Origin: Streptomyces sp. NBC_00162
GTDB lineage: Bacteria > Actinomycetota > Actinomycetes > Streptomycetales > Streptomycetaceae
Direction: 5' to 3'
Length of the DNA: 64,000 nucleotides
Assembly: GCF_024611995.1 (NCBI RefSeq)
Contig: NZ_CP102509.1
Coordinates: forward strand, 2,976,001-3,040,000
Part shown: positions 38,683 through 46,810 of the stretch, piece by piece
Position numbering within the stretch: the stretch's first letter is position 1
Layout: every line of letters begins with the position of its first letter
Position numbers and translations under genes: made by a program
The notes under the pieces: generated by a model
The model's database searches: none
What the model saw: the letters and a program-made list of their open reading frames with translations, nothing else
What the model was told of the DNA's origin: nothing

Positions 38683-38901
38683 TCAGGTGAGCGCAGGCTC
38701 CGCCTGGGGTACGTCGATCTCGATGCTGTCGAGCAGCGAGTCTCCGTCGTGCTGAGCGGCGGCCGCGTTCAGCGCGTCATTTTCGGACTGAATCCGTACG
38801 AGCTCGGACTCGAGGTCCTGGACGCGCTGCTGAAGCCGTCGCATCTCGGCGAGGAGTCGCGGATCGGAACCGCCGACGTAACCGAGAAGCGCCTTTGCCA
38901 T
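38683..38901 (-). CDS. Small conserved coiled-coil protein
   Basis: This 72-aa protein begins MAKALLGYVGGSDPRLLAEMRRLQ and is conserved in actinobacteria near smc. Residues about 15-50 form a heptad-rich coiled coil (LQQRVQDLESELVRIQSEND), and the tail is acidic. No function is known to me. The ATG at 38901 is preferred over a longer, unconserved extension to 39021. Confidence 0.8.
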   Translation of the reverse strand: MAKALLGYVGGSDPRLLAEMRRLQQRVQDLESELVRIQSENDALNAAAAQHDGDSLLDSIEIDVPQAEPALT

Positions 38902-39250
38902 GATGGATGGTCCTCCACACTGAGTGACCGACCGAAGCGGTGTGGGTCGTGAGGGAATCGCACCCGCGGATGTCCGACAGCGACTGTCAGTCACTGCACT
39001 TACTACTGCCAACACTGCCAAACAGCTCAGGTGCGCGGGGCTTCCAGCGTCTCACCAAAAAGTTTGACGGTCAACACGATCACGCCCCGTATCGGCGGGC
39101 AGCCCGGGCCCCGCAAGGGGCGTGGAGATCATCCTCATCTCCGAGCCTTCCACGGATCGTCCGCGTCGGCAACGCGTCGAAGGAGAATGCGCAGATCCGA
39201 CCGTGTGCGGACGGCCTCGGGGTGTGATCAGTACATGATCAGCAGAAAGG
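38902..39250. other. Gene-free stretch between the coiled-coil gene and acyP
   Basis: This 349-bp stretch contains no convincing gene. On the minus strand the direct repeat TTGGCAGT-G-TTGGCAGT (about 39003-39019) and TTGACC upstream of it could belong to the promoter of the 72-aa gene. TGATCA occurs twice (39225-39230, 39236-39241) just past the acyP stop. Confidence 0.5.
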
Positions 39251-39532
39251 TCACCGGATCGCGAAGCCGTCGTAGCCACCGCGCGGTGTGCCCCAGATCT
39301 CTGTCACCCCGTCCACCCGGCCGGGCGTGTCGGCCGAGCGCAGCCAGTCGAGCAGCCGGTGGCAATTCTCACGTTGACCTTCCGCCACCACCTGCACTCG
39401 CCCGTCGTCGAGATTGAGCGCGAAACCGACGACTCCGCCGATCTCCAGGGCGTTCTCCCTGGTGAACCAGCGGAAGCCGACTCCCTGCACACGGCCGCGC
39501 ACCCAGGCGATCAGGCGGACATCTTCATTCAT
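39251..39532 (-). CDS. acyP: Acylphosphatase
   Basis: This 93-aa acylphosphatase hydrolyses carboxyl-phosphate bonds such as acetyl phosphate. The catalytic Arg21 lies in [10 protein letters not shown] and Asn40 in [17 protein letters not shown]. The length is typical. Divergent from the CAP-domain gene. Confidence 0.93.
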   Translation of the reverse strand: MNEDVRLIAWVRGRVQGVGFRWFTRENALEIGGVVGFALNLDDGRVQVVAEGQRENCHRLLDWLRSADTPGRVDGVTEIWGTPRGGYDGFAIR

Positions 39533-39668
39533 GCGTGAACGCTAACCGGGCAAACACTTTCGGGACACATCGCCCCCTTGCCCCATGGCGTACAGTCGCG
39601 CACCAATGAACTCACCCATTTGGGCGAGTAAGGGACGATCTTGATCTGGTAAGGAAGGCACGACGCCG

Positions 39669-40571
39669 ATGGGACGCCACGGACTTCACGCCGCACCGCG
39701 CCGCGGCGGCAAACGCGGCACCGCCCTGCGCACCGGCCTGCTGGGCGTCTCGGTTGCCGTGGCGCTCGGTACGGCCGCCGTCACCACCGGCATGGTGCCG
39801 GTCGGCGACTCCTTCCCCTACGTAGGGGTCGCCGGTTCGGCCTCCGACTCCACCGAGGCCCACGCGAAGGCCTCGGCGAGCCCCGACGGCAGCGCCGTGG
39901 ACCAGCAGGGCGGCCTCGCCAACCTGTCCGGCCGCGTCCCCACCGGCTCGGGCTCCCCCTCGGCCGGCCCGTCGGCCTCCCCTTCCCCCTCCGCCTCACC
40001 GAGCCCGTCCGCATCGGCCTCCGCGTCGCCTTCGGCACCGGCGTCGGCATCGGCTTCGGCCTCGCCGAGCGCCTCACCCTCTGCCGCGCCGTCCACCGCG
40101 CGTTCCGGCAAGGCCCCGGCGAAGCCCGCCCCCGTGCCCCCGAAGCCGTCCGCCAAGGCGCCGACGACCCCGCCCCCGCCGGCCCTCGACGGGCACTCCG
40201 CCGAGGAGGCCGCCGTGGTCACCCTGGTGAACCAGGAGCGCGCGCAGGCCGGGTGCGGTCCGGTCCGGGCGAACCCGCCGCTCGCGACGCTGGCGGGCGC
40301 CTTCAGCAAGGACATGGCCACCCGCGGCTTCTTCGGCCACACCGACCCCGACGGCAACAGCCCGTGGGACCGCGCCACCAAGGCCGGGATCTCGGGCCTC
40401 GGCGGCGAGAACATCGCCCGCGGCCAGGGCGACGCCGAGGCCGTGATGAAGGCCTGGATGAACAGCCCGGGCCACAAGGCGAACATCCTCAACTGCGAGT
40501 TCCGCACCCTGGGCGTCGGCGCCCACTTCGCCGCCGGCGGCCCCTGGTGGACCCAGGACTTCGGCTTCTAG
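39669..40571 (+). CDS. Secreted/anchored CAP (SCP/YkwD) domain protein
   Basis: This 300-aa protein has an N-terminal membrane/signal segment (about 20-42). A long Ser/Ala/Pro linker (about 92-185), encoded by repetitive DNA, leads to a C-terminal CAP domain (about 182-300; LVNQERAQAGCGPV, GFFGHTDPDGNSPWDRATKAG, GENIARGQ, AWMNSPGHKANILNCEFRTLGVG). Bacterial YkwD-like CAP proteins are extracellular and of mostly unknown activity. The signal has no clear cleavage motif, so it could remain membrane-anchored. It converges with the flavodoxin gene, leaving only 6 bp. Confidence 0.9.
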   Translation: MGRHGLHAAPRRGGKRGTALRTGLLGVSVAVALGTAAVTTGMVPVGDSFPYVGVAGSASDSTEAHAKASASPDGSAVDQQGGLANLSGRVPTGSGSPSAGPSASPSPSASPSPSASASASPSAPASASASASPSASPSAAPSTARSGKAPAKPAPVPPKPSAKAPTTPPPPALDGHSAEEAAVVTLVNQERAQAGCGPVRANPPLATLAGAFSKDMATRGFFGHTDPDGNSPWDRATKAGISGLGGENIARGQGDAEAVMKAWMNSPGHKANILNCEFRTLGVGAHFAAGGPWWTQDFGF

Positions 40572-40577
40572 CGAGCC

Positions 40578-41183
40578 TTAGAGCGCGGCCAGGGCCGCGC
40601 GGCCCGCGACGACGACGCGGGTGTGCTCGGCGACGCGCCGGCCCAGGTGCTCGGCGGTCGCAATGTCGGCCTTGTGGACCGCGTCCGCACCCTCGTCGGA
40701 GTTGGTCTGCGCGGCGGCGCCGGCGAAGACGCCGAGGCGGTTGAGGTCGTTCTCCGAGGCGGTGCTGGAGTTCCAGCCCGGCTTCAGGCCCAGGTTGACC
40801 CAGCTCATGCCGTGCTGCGCTGCCAGGATCTGGAAGAACTGCAGGGTGTGCAGCTTGTCGCCGCTCTTGGAGGCCGAGTTGGTGAAACCGGCCGCCACCT
40901 TGTCCTGCCAGGCGTCGCCGAACCAGCGCTTCGAGGTGGCCTCGGCGAAGACGTGGAAGGCACCGGACGCCGTGCCCATGTAGGTCGGCGAGCCGAAGAC
41001 GATCGCGTCGGAGGCGTCGAGCAGCTCCCACTGCGCGTCGTCGATCTCGTCGACCTTGATGAAGTGGACGGTCGCGCCGGCCTCGGCGGCGCCGTTGCGG
41101 ACCGCCTCGGCGATGACCGCGGTGTGGCCGTAGCCGGAGTGGTAGGCGATCGAGACGACGGGGGTGTGCGTGGTACCGGACAC
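40578..41183 (-). CDS. Flavodoxin-family NAD(P)H-dependent oxidoreductase
   Basis: This 201-aa WrbA/FMN-reductase-like protein has the FMN phosphate loop HSGYGHTAVIAEAV (about 15-28) and GSPTYMGTASGAFHVF (about 64-79). It probably reduces quinones or other small electrophiles. Divergent from an HxlR regulator, a common pairing in which HxlR represses the oxidoreductase and responds to electrophilic stress (inference). Confidence 0.88.
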   Translation of the reverse strand: MSGTTHTPVVSIAYHSGYGHTAVIAEAVRNGAAEAGATVHFIKVDEIDDAQWELLDASDAIVFGSPTYMGTASGAFHVFAEATSKRWFGDAWQDKVAAGFTNSASKSGDKLHTLQFFQILAAQHGMSWVNLGLKPGWNSSTASENDLNRLGVFAGAAAQTNSDEGADAVHKADIATAEHLGRRVAEHTRVVVAGRAALAAL

Positions 41184-41264
41184 GGGGAACTCTCCTCGGG
41201 AAGTCCCCGTCGCCTCACGGGAGCGGTGCGACGGGGGAAGACTGCGACGAGGAAAAGAGAACCA

Positions 41265-41296
41265 CTAACTTTTAGAAAGCGCAACCCCTCAGTTAG
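41265..41296. promoter_or_regulatory. Inverted repeat in the HxlR/flavodoxin intergenic region
   Basis: CTAACT (41265-41270) and AGTTAG (41291-41296) flank AT-rich DNA in an otherwise GC-rich gap between the divergent genes. It is a candidate HxlR operator. Confidence 0.45.
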
Positions 41297-41322
41297 CGCT
41301 ATACGGAGGTACGCTCTACCTC

Positions 41323-41730
41323 ATGGACACACCATCCGTCTGTACCGAGAGCGCCGAGTCCGAACTACCGTTCGATGCCTTCGCGCGCGCGTGCCCGTCC
41401 CGGGAAACCCTGGAGCACGTCACCGGCCGCTGGGGCAGCCTCACCGTGGGCGCTCTGCGCGAGGGCCCGTGCCGCTTCAACGAGCTGCGCCGCCGCGTGG
41501 AGGGCGTGAGCGAGAAGATGCTCTCCCAGACCCTGCACGCGCTGGAGCGCGACGGCATCGTCAACCGCGAGGCACAGCCGACCAACCCGCCCCGCGTCGA
41601 CTACGAACTCACCCCGCTCGGCGTCGAGGTGGCGGACCGTCTGCTCTCCCTCATCCACTTCCTGGAGGGGAGCATGCCGGACGTGCTGACCGCCCGGCAG
41701 ACCTACGACGACACGCGCGGAGCCCGCTGA
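41323..41730 (+). CDS. HxlR-family transcriptional regulator
   Basis: This 135-aa winged-helix protein shows the HxlR signature ([54 protein letters not shown]). A cysteine at position 24 ([12 protein letters not shown]) occupies the place of the redox-sensing Cys of HypR/YodB-type members. The 3' end overlaps convergent mutM by 28 bp. Likely autoregulatory and controlling the divergent flavodoxin gene. Confidence 0.9.
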   Translation: MDTPSVCTESAESELPFDAFARACPSRETLEHVTGRWGSLTVGALREGPCRFNELRRRVEGVSEKMLSQTLHALERDGIVNREAQPTNPPRVDYELTPLGVEVADRLLSLIHFLEGSMPDVLTARQTYDDTRGAR

Positions 41731-42596
41731 CAGCGCGGGCAGAAGTAGCTCGACCTGTTCATCCACGGCCGGCGCCGCATCGGCGTACCGCAGCGACGGC
41801 AGGGCTCGTCCTCGCGCCCGTAGGCGTCGAGCGACCGGTCGAAGTAGCCCGACTCGCCGTTCACGTTGACGTAGAGGCTGTCGAAGCTGGTGCCGCCGAC
41901 GGCGAGGGCCGCGTTCATGACGTCCCGGACGTGGCCCAGGAGTTCCGCGCTCCGGGGGCGTGTGAGCGTGGCCGTGGGGCGCTCGTAGTGCAGCTTGGCG
42001 CGCCACAGCGCCTCGTCCGCGTAGATGTTGCCGACCCCGCTGATCAGGGACTGGTCGAGCAGCGCCCGCTTGACGGTGGTCCGCCGGCCACGCAGTGCCA
42101 GGTGGTAGGCGCCCTCGTCGAACAACGGGTCCAGGGGGTCGCGCGCGATGTGGGCGATGACGTCGGGAAGCCCGTCGGTGCTGTCGGCGGCGACCTCGTG
42201 CAACGAGAGCCCGCCGAAGGTCCGCTGGTCCACGAAGCGCAGTTCGGTTCCGGCGGCGCCCGCGGCGGAGCCGCTGTCGGAATCAGTGAACCGCACCCGG
42301 ATCCGCAGGTGCTTCTCGTCGGGGGCGTCCTCGGGCTGCACGAGCAGTTGTCCGCTCATCCCCAGATGACCCAGGACCGACAGGTCCCGGCCCGCCAGAG
42401 GCAGCCACAGGTACTTCCCGCGCCGCTGCGGCACCCCGATGGTCTCCCCGCGCAGGCGCGCCGCGAAGTCGGCCCCGCCGCCCGCGTGGCGCCGTACGGC
42501 ACGGGGGTGCAGGACCTCGACGGCCTCGACGGTCCGCCCGGCCACCCAGCGCTCGAGGCCCCGCCGCACGACTTCGACCTCGGGCAGCTCGGGCAC
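41703..42596 (-). CDS. mutM: Formamidopyrimidine-DNA glycosylase
   Basis: This 297-aa Fpg/MutM removes 8-oxoguanine and cleaves the abasic site. Catalytic Pro2-Glu3 (PELPEVE), Lys61 (RRGKYLWLP), the H2TH region ([20 protein letters not shown]) and a C-terminal zinc finger (C266, C269, C286, C289) are intact. GTG at 42596 is preceded by GGAGGAG. Lies downstream of rnc on the same strand, but a hairpin separates them. Confidence 0.96.
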   Translation of the reverse strand: MPELPEVEVVRRGLERWVAGRTVEAVEVLHPRAVRRHAGGGADFAARLRGETIGVPQRRGKYLWLPLAGRDLSVLGHLGMSGQLLVQPEDAPDEKHLRIRVRFTDSDSGSAAGAAGTELRFVDQRTFGGLSLHEVAADSTDGLPDVIAHIARDPLDPLFDEGAYHLALRGRRTTVKRALLDQSLISGVGNIYADEALWRAKLHYERPTATLTRPRSAELLGHVRDVMNAALAVGGTSFDSLYVNVNGESGYFDRSLDAYGREDEPCRRCGTPMRRRPWMNRSSYFCPRCQRAPRVSS

Positions 42597-42675
42597 GGTT
42601 CTCCTCCGGTGGCGATGCGGTTCTGGGCGCTGCCGCCGAGCCTACCGGCCCCGTCGCGGGGCCCCGGAAACGGGA

Positions 42676-42711
42676 CCGCCCCGCCGCCTGCCGGGGCAGG
42701 TGGCGGGGCGG
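42676..42711 (-). terminator. Terminator hairpin between rnc and mutM
   Basis: 17-nt arms (42676-42692 and 42695-42711) pair with one G-T, about 20 bp past the rnc stop. It should end the DUF177-rpmF-rnc transcript. Confidence 0.75.
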
Positions 42712-42731
42712 GGGAAACCCCGAAGGAAGGG

Positions 42732-43568
42732 TCAGGCGCTCGGCGTCGGGTCGGCGGGCGTCGGCGCCCCGCCCTCCTCGGCCGGAGCACCGGCTTCGGC
42801 GTTCGCACCGGCCGCGGCCGCAGCCGCGATCCGCTCGTCCGCCGCGGTACGGATACCGCGCCAGGCGGATTCCGCCGCCTGCTGTTCCGCTTCCTTCTTG
42901 CTGCGGCCGGTGCCGGTGCCGTACGAGACACCACCGACGCGGGCAGCAGCAGTGAAGGTCTTCTCGTGGTCCGGGCCGGTCTCGGTGACCAGGTATTCCG
43001 GTACGCCAAGACCTTCGGCCGCCGTGAGCTCCTGGAGACTGGTCTTCCAGTCCAGGCCGGCTCCGAGGTTCGAGGACTTCTCGATGAGCGGGTCAAAGAG
43101 CCGGTGAACCAGCTCCGAGGCCGCGTCGAGGCCCTGGTCGAGGTAGACCGCGCCGATCACCGCTTCAAGGGTGTCGGCGAGGATGGAGGCCTTGTCCCGG
43201 CCACCCGTGCCCTCTTCGCCCCGGCCGAGCCGGATGAAGGAGCCGAGTTCGAGGCCACGCCCGACCTCCGCCAGTGCACGCGAGTTGACCACCGCGGCCC
43301 GAAGTTTGGCCAGCTGGCCTTCGGGGAGATCCGGGTGGGTCGTGTACAGCGTGTCCGTGACCACCAGGCCGAGCACGGAGTCCCCGAGGAACTCCAGCCG
43401 CTCGTTGGTGGGCAGACCGCCGTTCTCGTACGCGTACGAGCGGTGGGTCAGTGCACGCACCAGAAGGGCGGACTCGAGTCGATACCCGAGCCGCCCTTCC
43501 AGAAGCTTGTGGGACGAGGCCGCGTTGTTACTGTCTGCCTGCTTCTCAGCGTTGGACAGCTCAGACAT
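42732..43568 (-). CDS. rnc: Ribonuclease III
   Basis: This 278-aa RNase III processes rRNA and double-stranded mRNA; in S. coelicolor the gene is absB, a global regulator of antibiotic production. Signature [11 protein letters not shown] at 56-66, a second acidic site in [13 protein letters not shown], and a dsRBD at about 170-240. An Ala/Pro-rich tail follows. ATG 43568 is preferred over longer extensions, with GAGAGG upstream. Confidence 0.96.
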   Translation of the reverse strand: MSELSNAEKQADSNNAASSHKLLEGRLGYRLESALLVRALTHRSYAYENGGLPTNERLEFLGDSVLGLVVTDTLYTTHPDLPEGQLAKLRAAVVNSRALAEVGRGLELGSFIRLGRGEEGTGGRDKASILADTLEAVIGAVYLDQGLDAASELVHRLFDPLIEKSSNLGAGLDWKTSLQELTAAEGLGVPEYLVTETGPDHEKTFTAAARVGGVSYGTGTGRSKKEAEQQAAESAWRGIRTAADERIAAAAAAGANAEAGAPAEEGGAPTPADPTPSA

Positions 43569-43587
43569 TGCGCCTCTCACCAGCCGC

Positions 43588-43761
43588 TCAGACCTCGAGG
43601 ACCTGGCGCTTGTTGTAGGTGCCGCAGCTCGGGCACGCAATGTGCTGGAGCTTCGGCTCCTGGCAACGCTCACACGAAACCAGGGTGGGGACCGCAGCCT
43701 TCCACTGCGACCGGCGGTGGCGCGTGTTGCTGCGCGACATCTTCCGCTTCGGAACAGCCAC
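43588..43761 (-). CDS. rpmF: 50S ribosomal protein L32 (zinc-binding form)
   Basis: This 57-aa L32 begins with GTG ([20 protein letters not shown]). Two Cys-x2-Cys pairs (CERC, CPSC) make it the zinc-binding C+ form. It sits 2 bp after the DUF177 stop and 19 bp before rnc, the usual DUF177-rpmF-rnc arrangement. Confidence 0.96.
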   Translation of the reverse strand: MAVPKRKMSRSNTRHRRSQWKAAVPTLVSCERCQEPKLQHIACPSCGTYNKRQVLEV

Positions 43762-43763
43762 GG

Positions 43764-44462
43764 CTACTTCTCCTGCTTCTCGGCGGCGCCCTGAACTCCG
43801 TCAGAGGCAGTGCCGCTCATGTTGTCCTTCTCGTCGTCCTGATCGGTCACGACGAGTCCCTGCAGTGCCGCCCAACGGATGTCGACGGCGTCATGGTGGT
43901 GGTCCGGGTCGTCGTTCAGGCTGAGCCCGCAATCGGGGCACAGTCCGAGACAATCCTCCCGGCACACCGGCTGCAGCGGCAGTGCGAGCACCACCACGTC
44001 GCGCAGCACGGGTTCGAGGTCGAACAAACCGTCCTCGAGGAAGAGCGTGTCCTCGTCGTCCTCGGCGTCGTCGGCCGGCTCCGCCTTGGAGCGGGTCCGG
44101 TCGTCGGCGTCAGGGTACGAAAACATCTCCTGGAAGTCCGCCTTGAGCTCGCGCTCCACGGACTCCAGACACCTTACGCACTCCCCGGTTGCCGATGCAC
44201 GGGCGGTGCCTGTGACAAGCACCCCTTCCATGACCGACTCCAGGCGGAGCTTGAGCTTCAGCGGGGTGCCTTCCGGCACTCCGATGACGCCGGCGAGACC
44301 GAGGTCCGCCGGTGCCGCGATCTCACGGGACAGCCGCTGCATGGCACCAGGACGCCGACCCAGCTCGTGCGTGTCGAACACGAGGGGGTTGCGGTGGTCG
44401 AGGCGGGTATTCAGGGCCGTTCCTGCTTTCACAGATCGCTGAAGATCAAAGACGCTGCCCAT
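43764..44462 (-). CDS. DUF177 / YceD-family protein
   Basis: This protein of about 232 aa belongs to the YceD/DUF177 family, implicated in 23S rRNA or L32-related ribosome biogenesis. Conserved: [28 protein letters not shown] and [20 protein letters not shown] (two cysteine motifs). The C-terminal tail is acidic. The start is uncertain: ATG 44462 lacks a ribosome site, while AGGA lies ahead of the codons for ALNTRLDHR, so a shorter product starting at a non-ATG codon near there is possible. Confidence 0.88.
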   Translation of the reverse strand: MGSVFDLQRSVKAGTALNTRLDHRNPLVFDTHELGRRPGAMQRLSREIAAPADLGLAGVIGVPEGTPLKLKLRLESVMEGVLVTGTARASATGECVRCLESVERELKADFQEMFSYPDADDRTRSKAEPADDAEDDEDTLFLEDGLFDLEPVLRDVVVLALPLQPVCREDCLGLCPDCGLSLNDDPDHHHDAVDIRWAALQGLVVTDQDDEKDNMSGTASDGVQGAAEKQEK

Positions 44463-44558
44463 AAAGATTGAGCCACATGTGGGCAGCATGGATCGCGGTG
44501 CATACGCGCGACCGAAGAGCCAGGATACCCGGCAGCGCGCTCTGCGCCCAATCCTGGC

Positions 44559-45590
44559 CTAGCGCCCCTGTTCGTACTGGCGCAGCTGATCCAGGTTGAT
44601 CATGCTCGTGTCGAAGAAGCTGGTCTCGTCGAGCGAGGGCTGCTGCCCCTGCGGCTCTTGGTACGCGGCATACGGGTCGGGCTGCTGCTGCTGGTATCCC
44701 GCGTACGGGTCGGGCTGCTGCTGGTACCCCGCATAGGGGTCCTGGTGGCCCTGGTAGGCGTAGCCGTCCTGCTGCTGGGGCTGCTGCTGGTAGGAGTACG
44801 TGTCGTACACAGGCTCGGGCTGCGCCGGGATCGGCGACGCGTGCACCGGCTGCGGCTCGGCCAGGCCCGCGAGGAAGTCGGCGTCGCTCCCGGAACGGGA
44901 CTGCTGCCCGCCCGCCGCGTCCTGGGCGGCCATGTGCGCGCCGAGGTCGTCCGTGGGCACCCGGCCCAGCAGCTTCTGCCGGCCGCGGCCGACGGCCTCC
45001 AGGGTCTTGGAGAGCACCGCCTCGAAGGTCGCCAGCTTGGTGTCCACGTACGCGTCCGCCTGCTGCCGCTGCGTCTCGGGGTCGTGGCTGCGCTCGGGCG
45101 CCTCGTCGTAGTCGGGGTCCCGGTAGCCCTGCTCGTCCAGCCCGGGGCCGCGGCCCAGCAGCTTCTCCCGGCCCCGGTCCACCGACCCGATGGTCTTGGT
45201 GAGGACGACCTCGAAGTTGGCGAGCTTGCTGTCGACGTAGTCGTCCGCCTCGGCCCGGATCTCCTCGGCCTCCCGGCGGGCCTCCTCCAGGATCCGGTCC
45301 GCCTCGGCCTGGGAGCGCCGCGCGATCTCGGTGTCGGAGATCAGCGAACCGCGCTGGTTGTGGGCGGACTCGATGATCCGCTCCGCCTCCCGGCGGGCCT
45401 CCTCGACCATCTGCGCCCGGCCGCCGATGAGCTCCTGTGCCTGTGCGAGCGAGCCGGGGAGTGCCTCGCGGACCTCTTCGAGCTGGGCGAGCAGCTCGGC
45501 GCGGTTGATCACGCAGGAGGCCGACATGGGCATGGACCGGGCGCCGCCGACGGCCGCGACGATCTCGTCGAGCTTCTTCTGCACGTCCAT
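44559..45590 (-). CDS. DivIVA-like coiled-coil protein
   Basis: This 343-aa protein of the DivIVA/ATP-synthase-B-like class is common next to coaD in Streptomyces. The N-terminal 20-110 is coiled coil (AQLEEVREALPGSLAQAQELI, RILEEARREAEEIRAEA). Two copies of a roughly 35-residue unit (about 115-149 and 178-212: YVDSKLANFEVVLTKT / YVDTKLATFEAVLSKT, each ending KLLGR) are joined by an acidic linker. The C-terminal tail is rich in Tyr and Gln with DPYAGYQQQ repeats (about 284-311). Probable role in cell-envelope or polar organisation (inference). Confidence 0.8.
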   Translation of the reverse strand: MDVQKKLDEIVAAVGGARSMPMSASCVINRAELLAQLEEVREALPGSLAQAQELIGGRAQMVEEARREAERIIESAHNQRGSLISDTEIARRSQAEADRILEEARREAEEIRAEADDYVDSKLANFEVVLTKTIGSVDRGREKLLGRGPGLDEQGYRDPDYDEAPERSHDPETQRQQADAYVDTKLATFEAVLSKTLEAVGRGRQKLLGRVPTDDLGAHMAAQDAAGGQQSRSGSDADFLAGLAEPQPVHASPIPAQPEPVYDTYSYQQQPQQQDGYAYQGHQDPYAGYQQQPDPYAGYQQQQPDPYAAYQEPQGQQPSLDETSFFDTSMINLDQLRQYEQGR

Positions 45591-45693
45591 GGGGGCTCGC
45601 ACTCTCTCGGCCTCGGGCGGTTCCCGAGTCGGACGCCACGACTGTAAGGCCAGCGGGCGGCCCCCCGACACTGACTGACGGCCCGTCAGTGAC

Positions 45694-46173
45694 TCAGCGC
45701 TCGCGCAGGCGCTCCATCAGCGCCGCGTGCACGTGCGCCGGAAGCAGGTGGGCGACGTCGCCGCCCCACGCCGCGACCTCCTTGACCAGGGAGGAGGACA
45801 GGAAGCTGTAGGTGGGGTTCGTCGGCACGAAGAGCGTCTCGACGCCCGACAGGCCCATGTTCATCTGGGCCATCTGGAGCTCGTAGTCGAAGTCGCTGAC
45901 GGCGCGCAGGCCCTTGACGATGGCCGGGATGTCCCGCTGCTTGCAGAAGTCGACGAGCAGCCCGTGGAAGGACTCGACCTGGATGTTGCCGTAGTCGGCC
46001 GTCGCCTCGCGGATCAGCTCGATCCGCTCCTCGACGGTGAAGAGGCCCTGCTTCGACTGGTTGATCATCACGGCGACGTGCACGACGTCGTACAGCCTGG
46101 AGGCACGTCCGATGATGTCGAGGTGTCCGTTGGTGATGGGGTCGAAGGATCCCGGACAGACGGCGCGGCGCAA
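45694..46173 (-). CDS. coaD: Phosphopantetheine adenylyltransferase
   Basis: This 159-aa CoaD makes dephospho-CoA from 4'-phosphopantetheine and ATP. CPGSFDPITNGHLDIIGRAS holds the T/HxGH-type nucleotide site, and NPTYSFLSSSLVKEVA the ISSTxVRE-equivalent. I choose TTG 46173 (family start LRRAVCPG, preceded by GAGGGAG); an ATG at 46191 overlapping the rsmD stop would add six residues. Confidence 0.94.
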   Translation of the reverse strand: MRRAVCPGSFDPITNGHLDIIGRASRLYDVVHVAVMINQSKQGLFTVEERIELIREATADYGNIQVESFHGLLVDFCKQRDIPAIVKGLRAVSDFDYELQMAQMNMGLSGVETLFVPTNPTYSFLSSSLVKEVAAWGGDVAHLLPAHVHAALMERLRER

Positions 46174-46187
46174 CTGAACTCCCTCGT

Positions 46188-46766
46188 TCATGAGTCTTCG
46201 CTGGTGAAGGCGGCGCGACCGTACCAAAGGGTGCCCTCGCCGTACTTCCGCGACCGGAGCGGCTCGAAGCCCTCGGGCCACGGGAAGGCGCCGCTCCTGG
46301 TGCTGCGTTCCACGGTGACGAGCGCATCGTCCGTGAGCCAGCCATTGGACCGGAGTGTGAGCAGGATCTCCCGAAGATCGTCGTTGCCGACGGCGTACGG
46401 CGGGTCCAGGAAGACGATGTCGTACGGGTCCCCGGCGGCCCTCCCCGCGATGACCTGCTCGGCCTTGCCCGACCGGAATTCGGCGCCGGGCAGGCCCACG
46501 GCCTTGATGTTGTCCCGGATGGACTTGGCGGCCTTGGGGTCGGTCTCGACCAGCAGGGCGTGGTCCGCGCCCCGGGAGAGGGCCTCCAGGCCGACGGCTC
46601 CGGAACCTGCGTAGAGGTCCAGCACCCGGGCCGCTTCGACGCCGTGCAGCGACTCCCACGTGGAGAAGAGGCCTTCGCGCATCCGGTCGGAGGTCGGCCG
46701 GGTGCCGGTGCCGGGGGGCACGGCCAGCCGTCGCCCGCCGGCGCTGCCGGCGATCACGCGGGTCAT
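46188..46766 (-). CDS. rsmD: 16S rRNA (guanine(966)-N2)-methyltransferase RsmD
   Basis: This 192-aa methyltransferase has VIAGSAGGRRLAVPPGTGTRPTSDRMREGLFS at the N terminus, SAM motif I LDLYAGSGAVGLEALSRG and the catalytic DPPY (FLDPPYAV). ATG at 46766 follows AAGGA. It forms an operon with coaD, and recG lies 44 bp upstream. Confidence 0.96.
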   Translation of the reverse strand: MTRVIAGSAGGRRLAVPPGTGTRPTSDRMREGLFSTWESLHGVEAARVLDLYAGSGAVGLEALSRGADHALLVETDPKAAKSIRDNIKAVGLPGAEFRSGKAEQVIAGRAAGDPYDIVFLDPPYAVGNDDLREILLTLRSNGWLTDDALVTVERSTRSGAFPWPEGFEPLRSRKYGEGTLWYGRAAFTSEDS

Positions 46767-46810
46767 CGATAGGGTCCTTCGGTCTTCGGAAGTAGCGGGC
46801 CCCCCTATTG

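Noticed and set aside
39225..39241. Repeated TGATCA as an operator
   Set aside because: Located past the acyP stop with no promoter nearby; a 6-bp palindrome twice is weak evidence.
39052..39279. 75-aa minus-strand ORF between acyP and the coiled-coil gene
   Set aside because: No ribosome site and no protein-like conservation pattern; overlaps the acyP stop.
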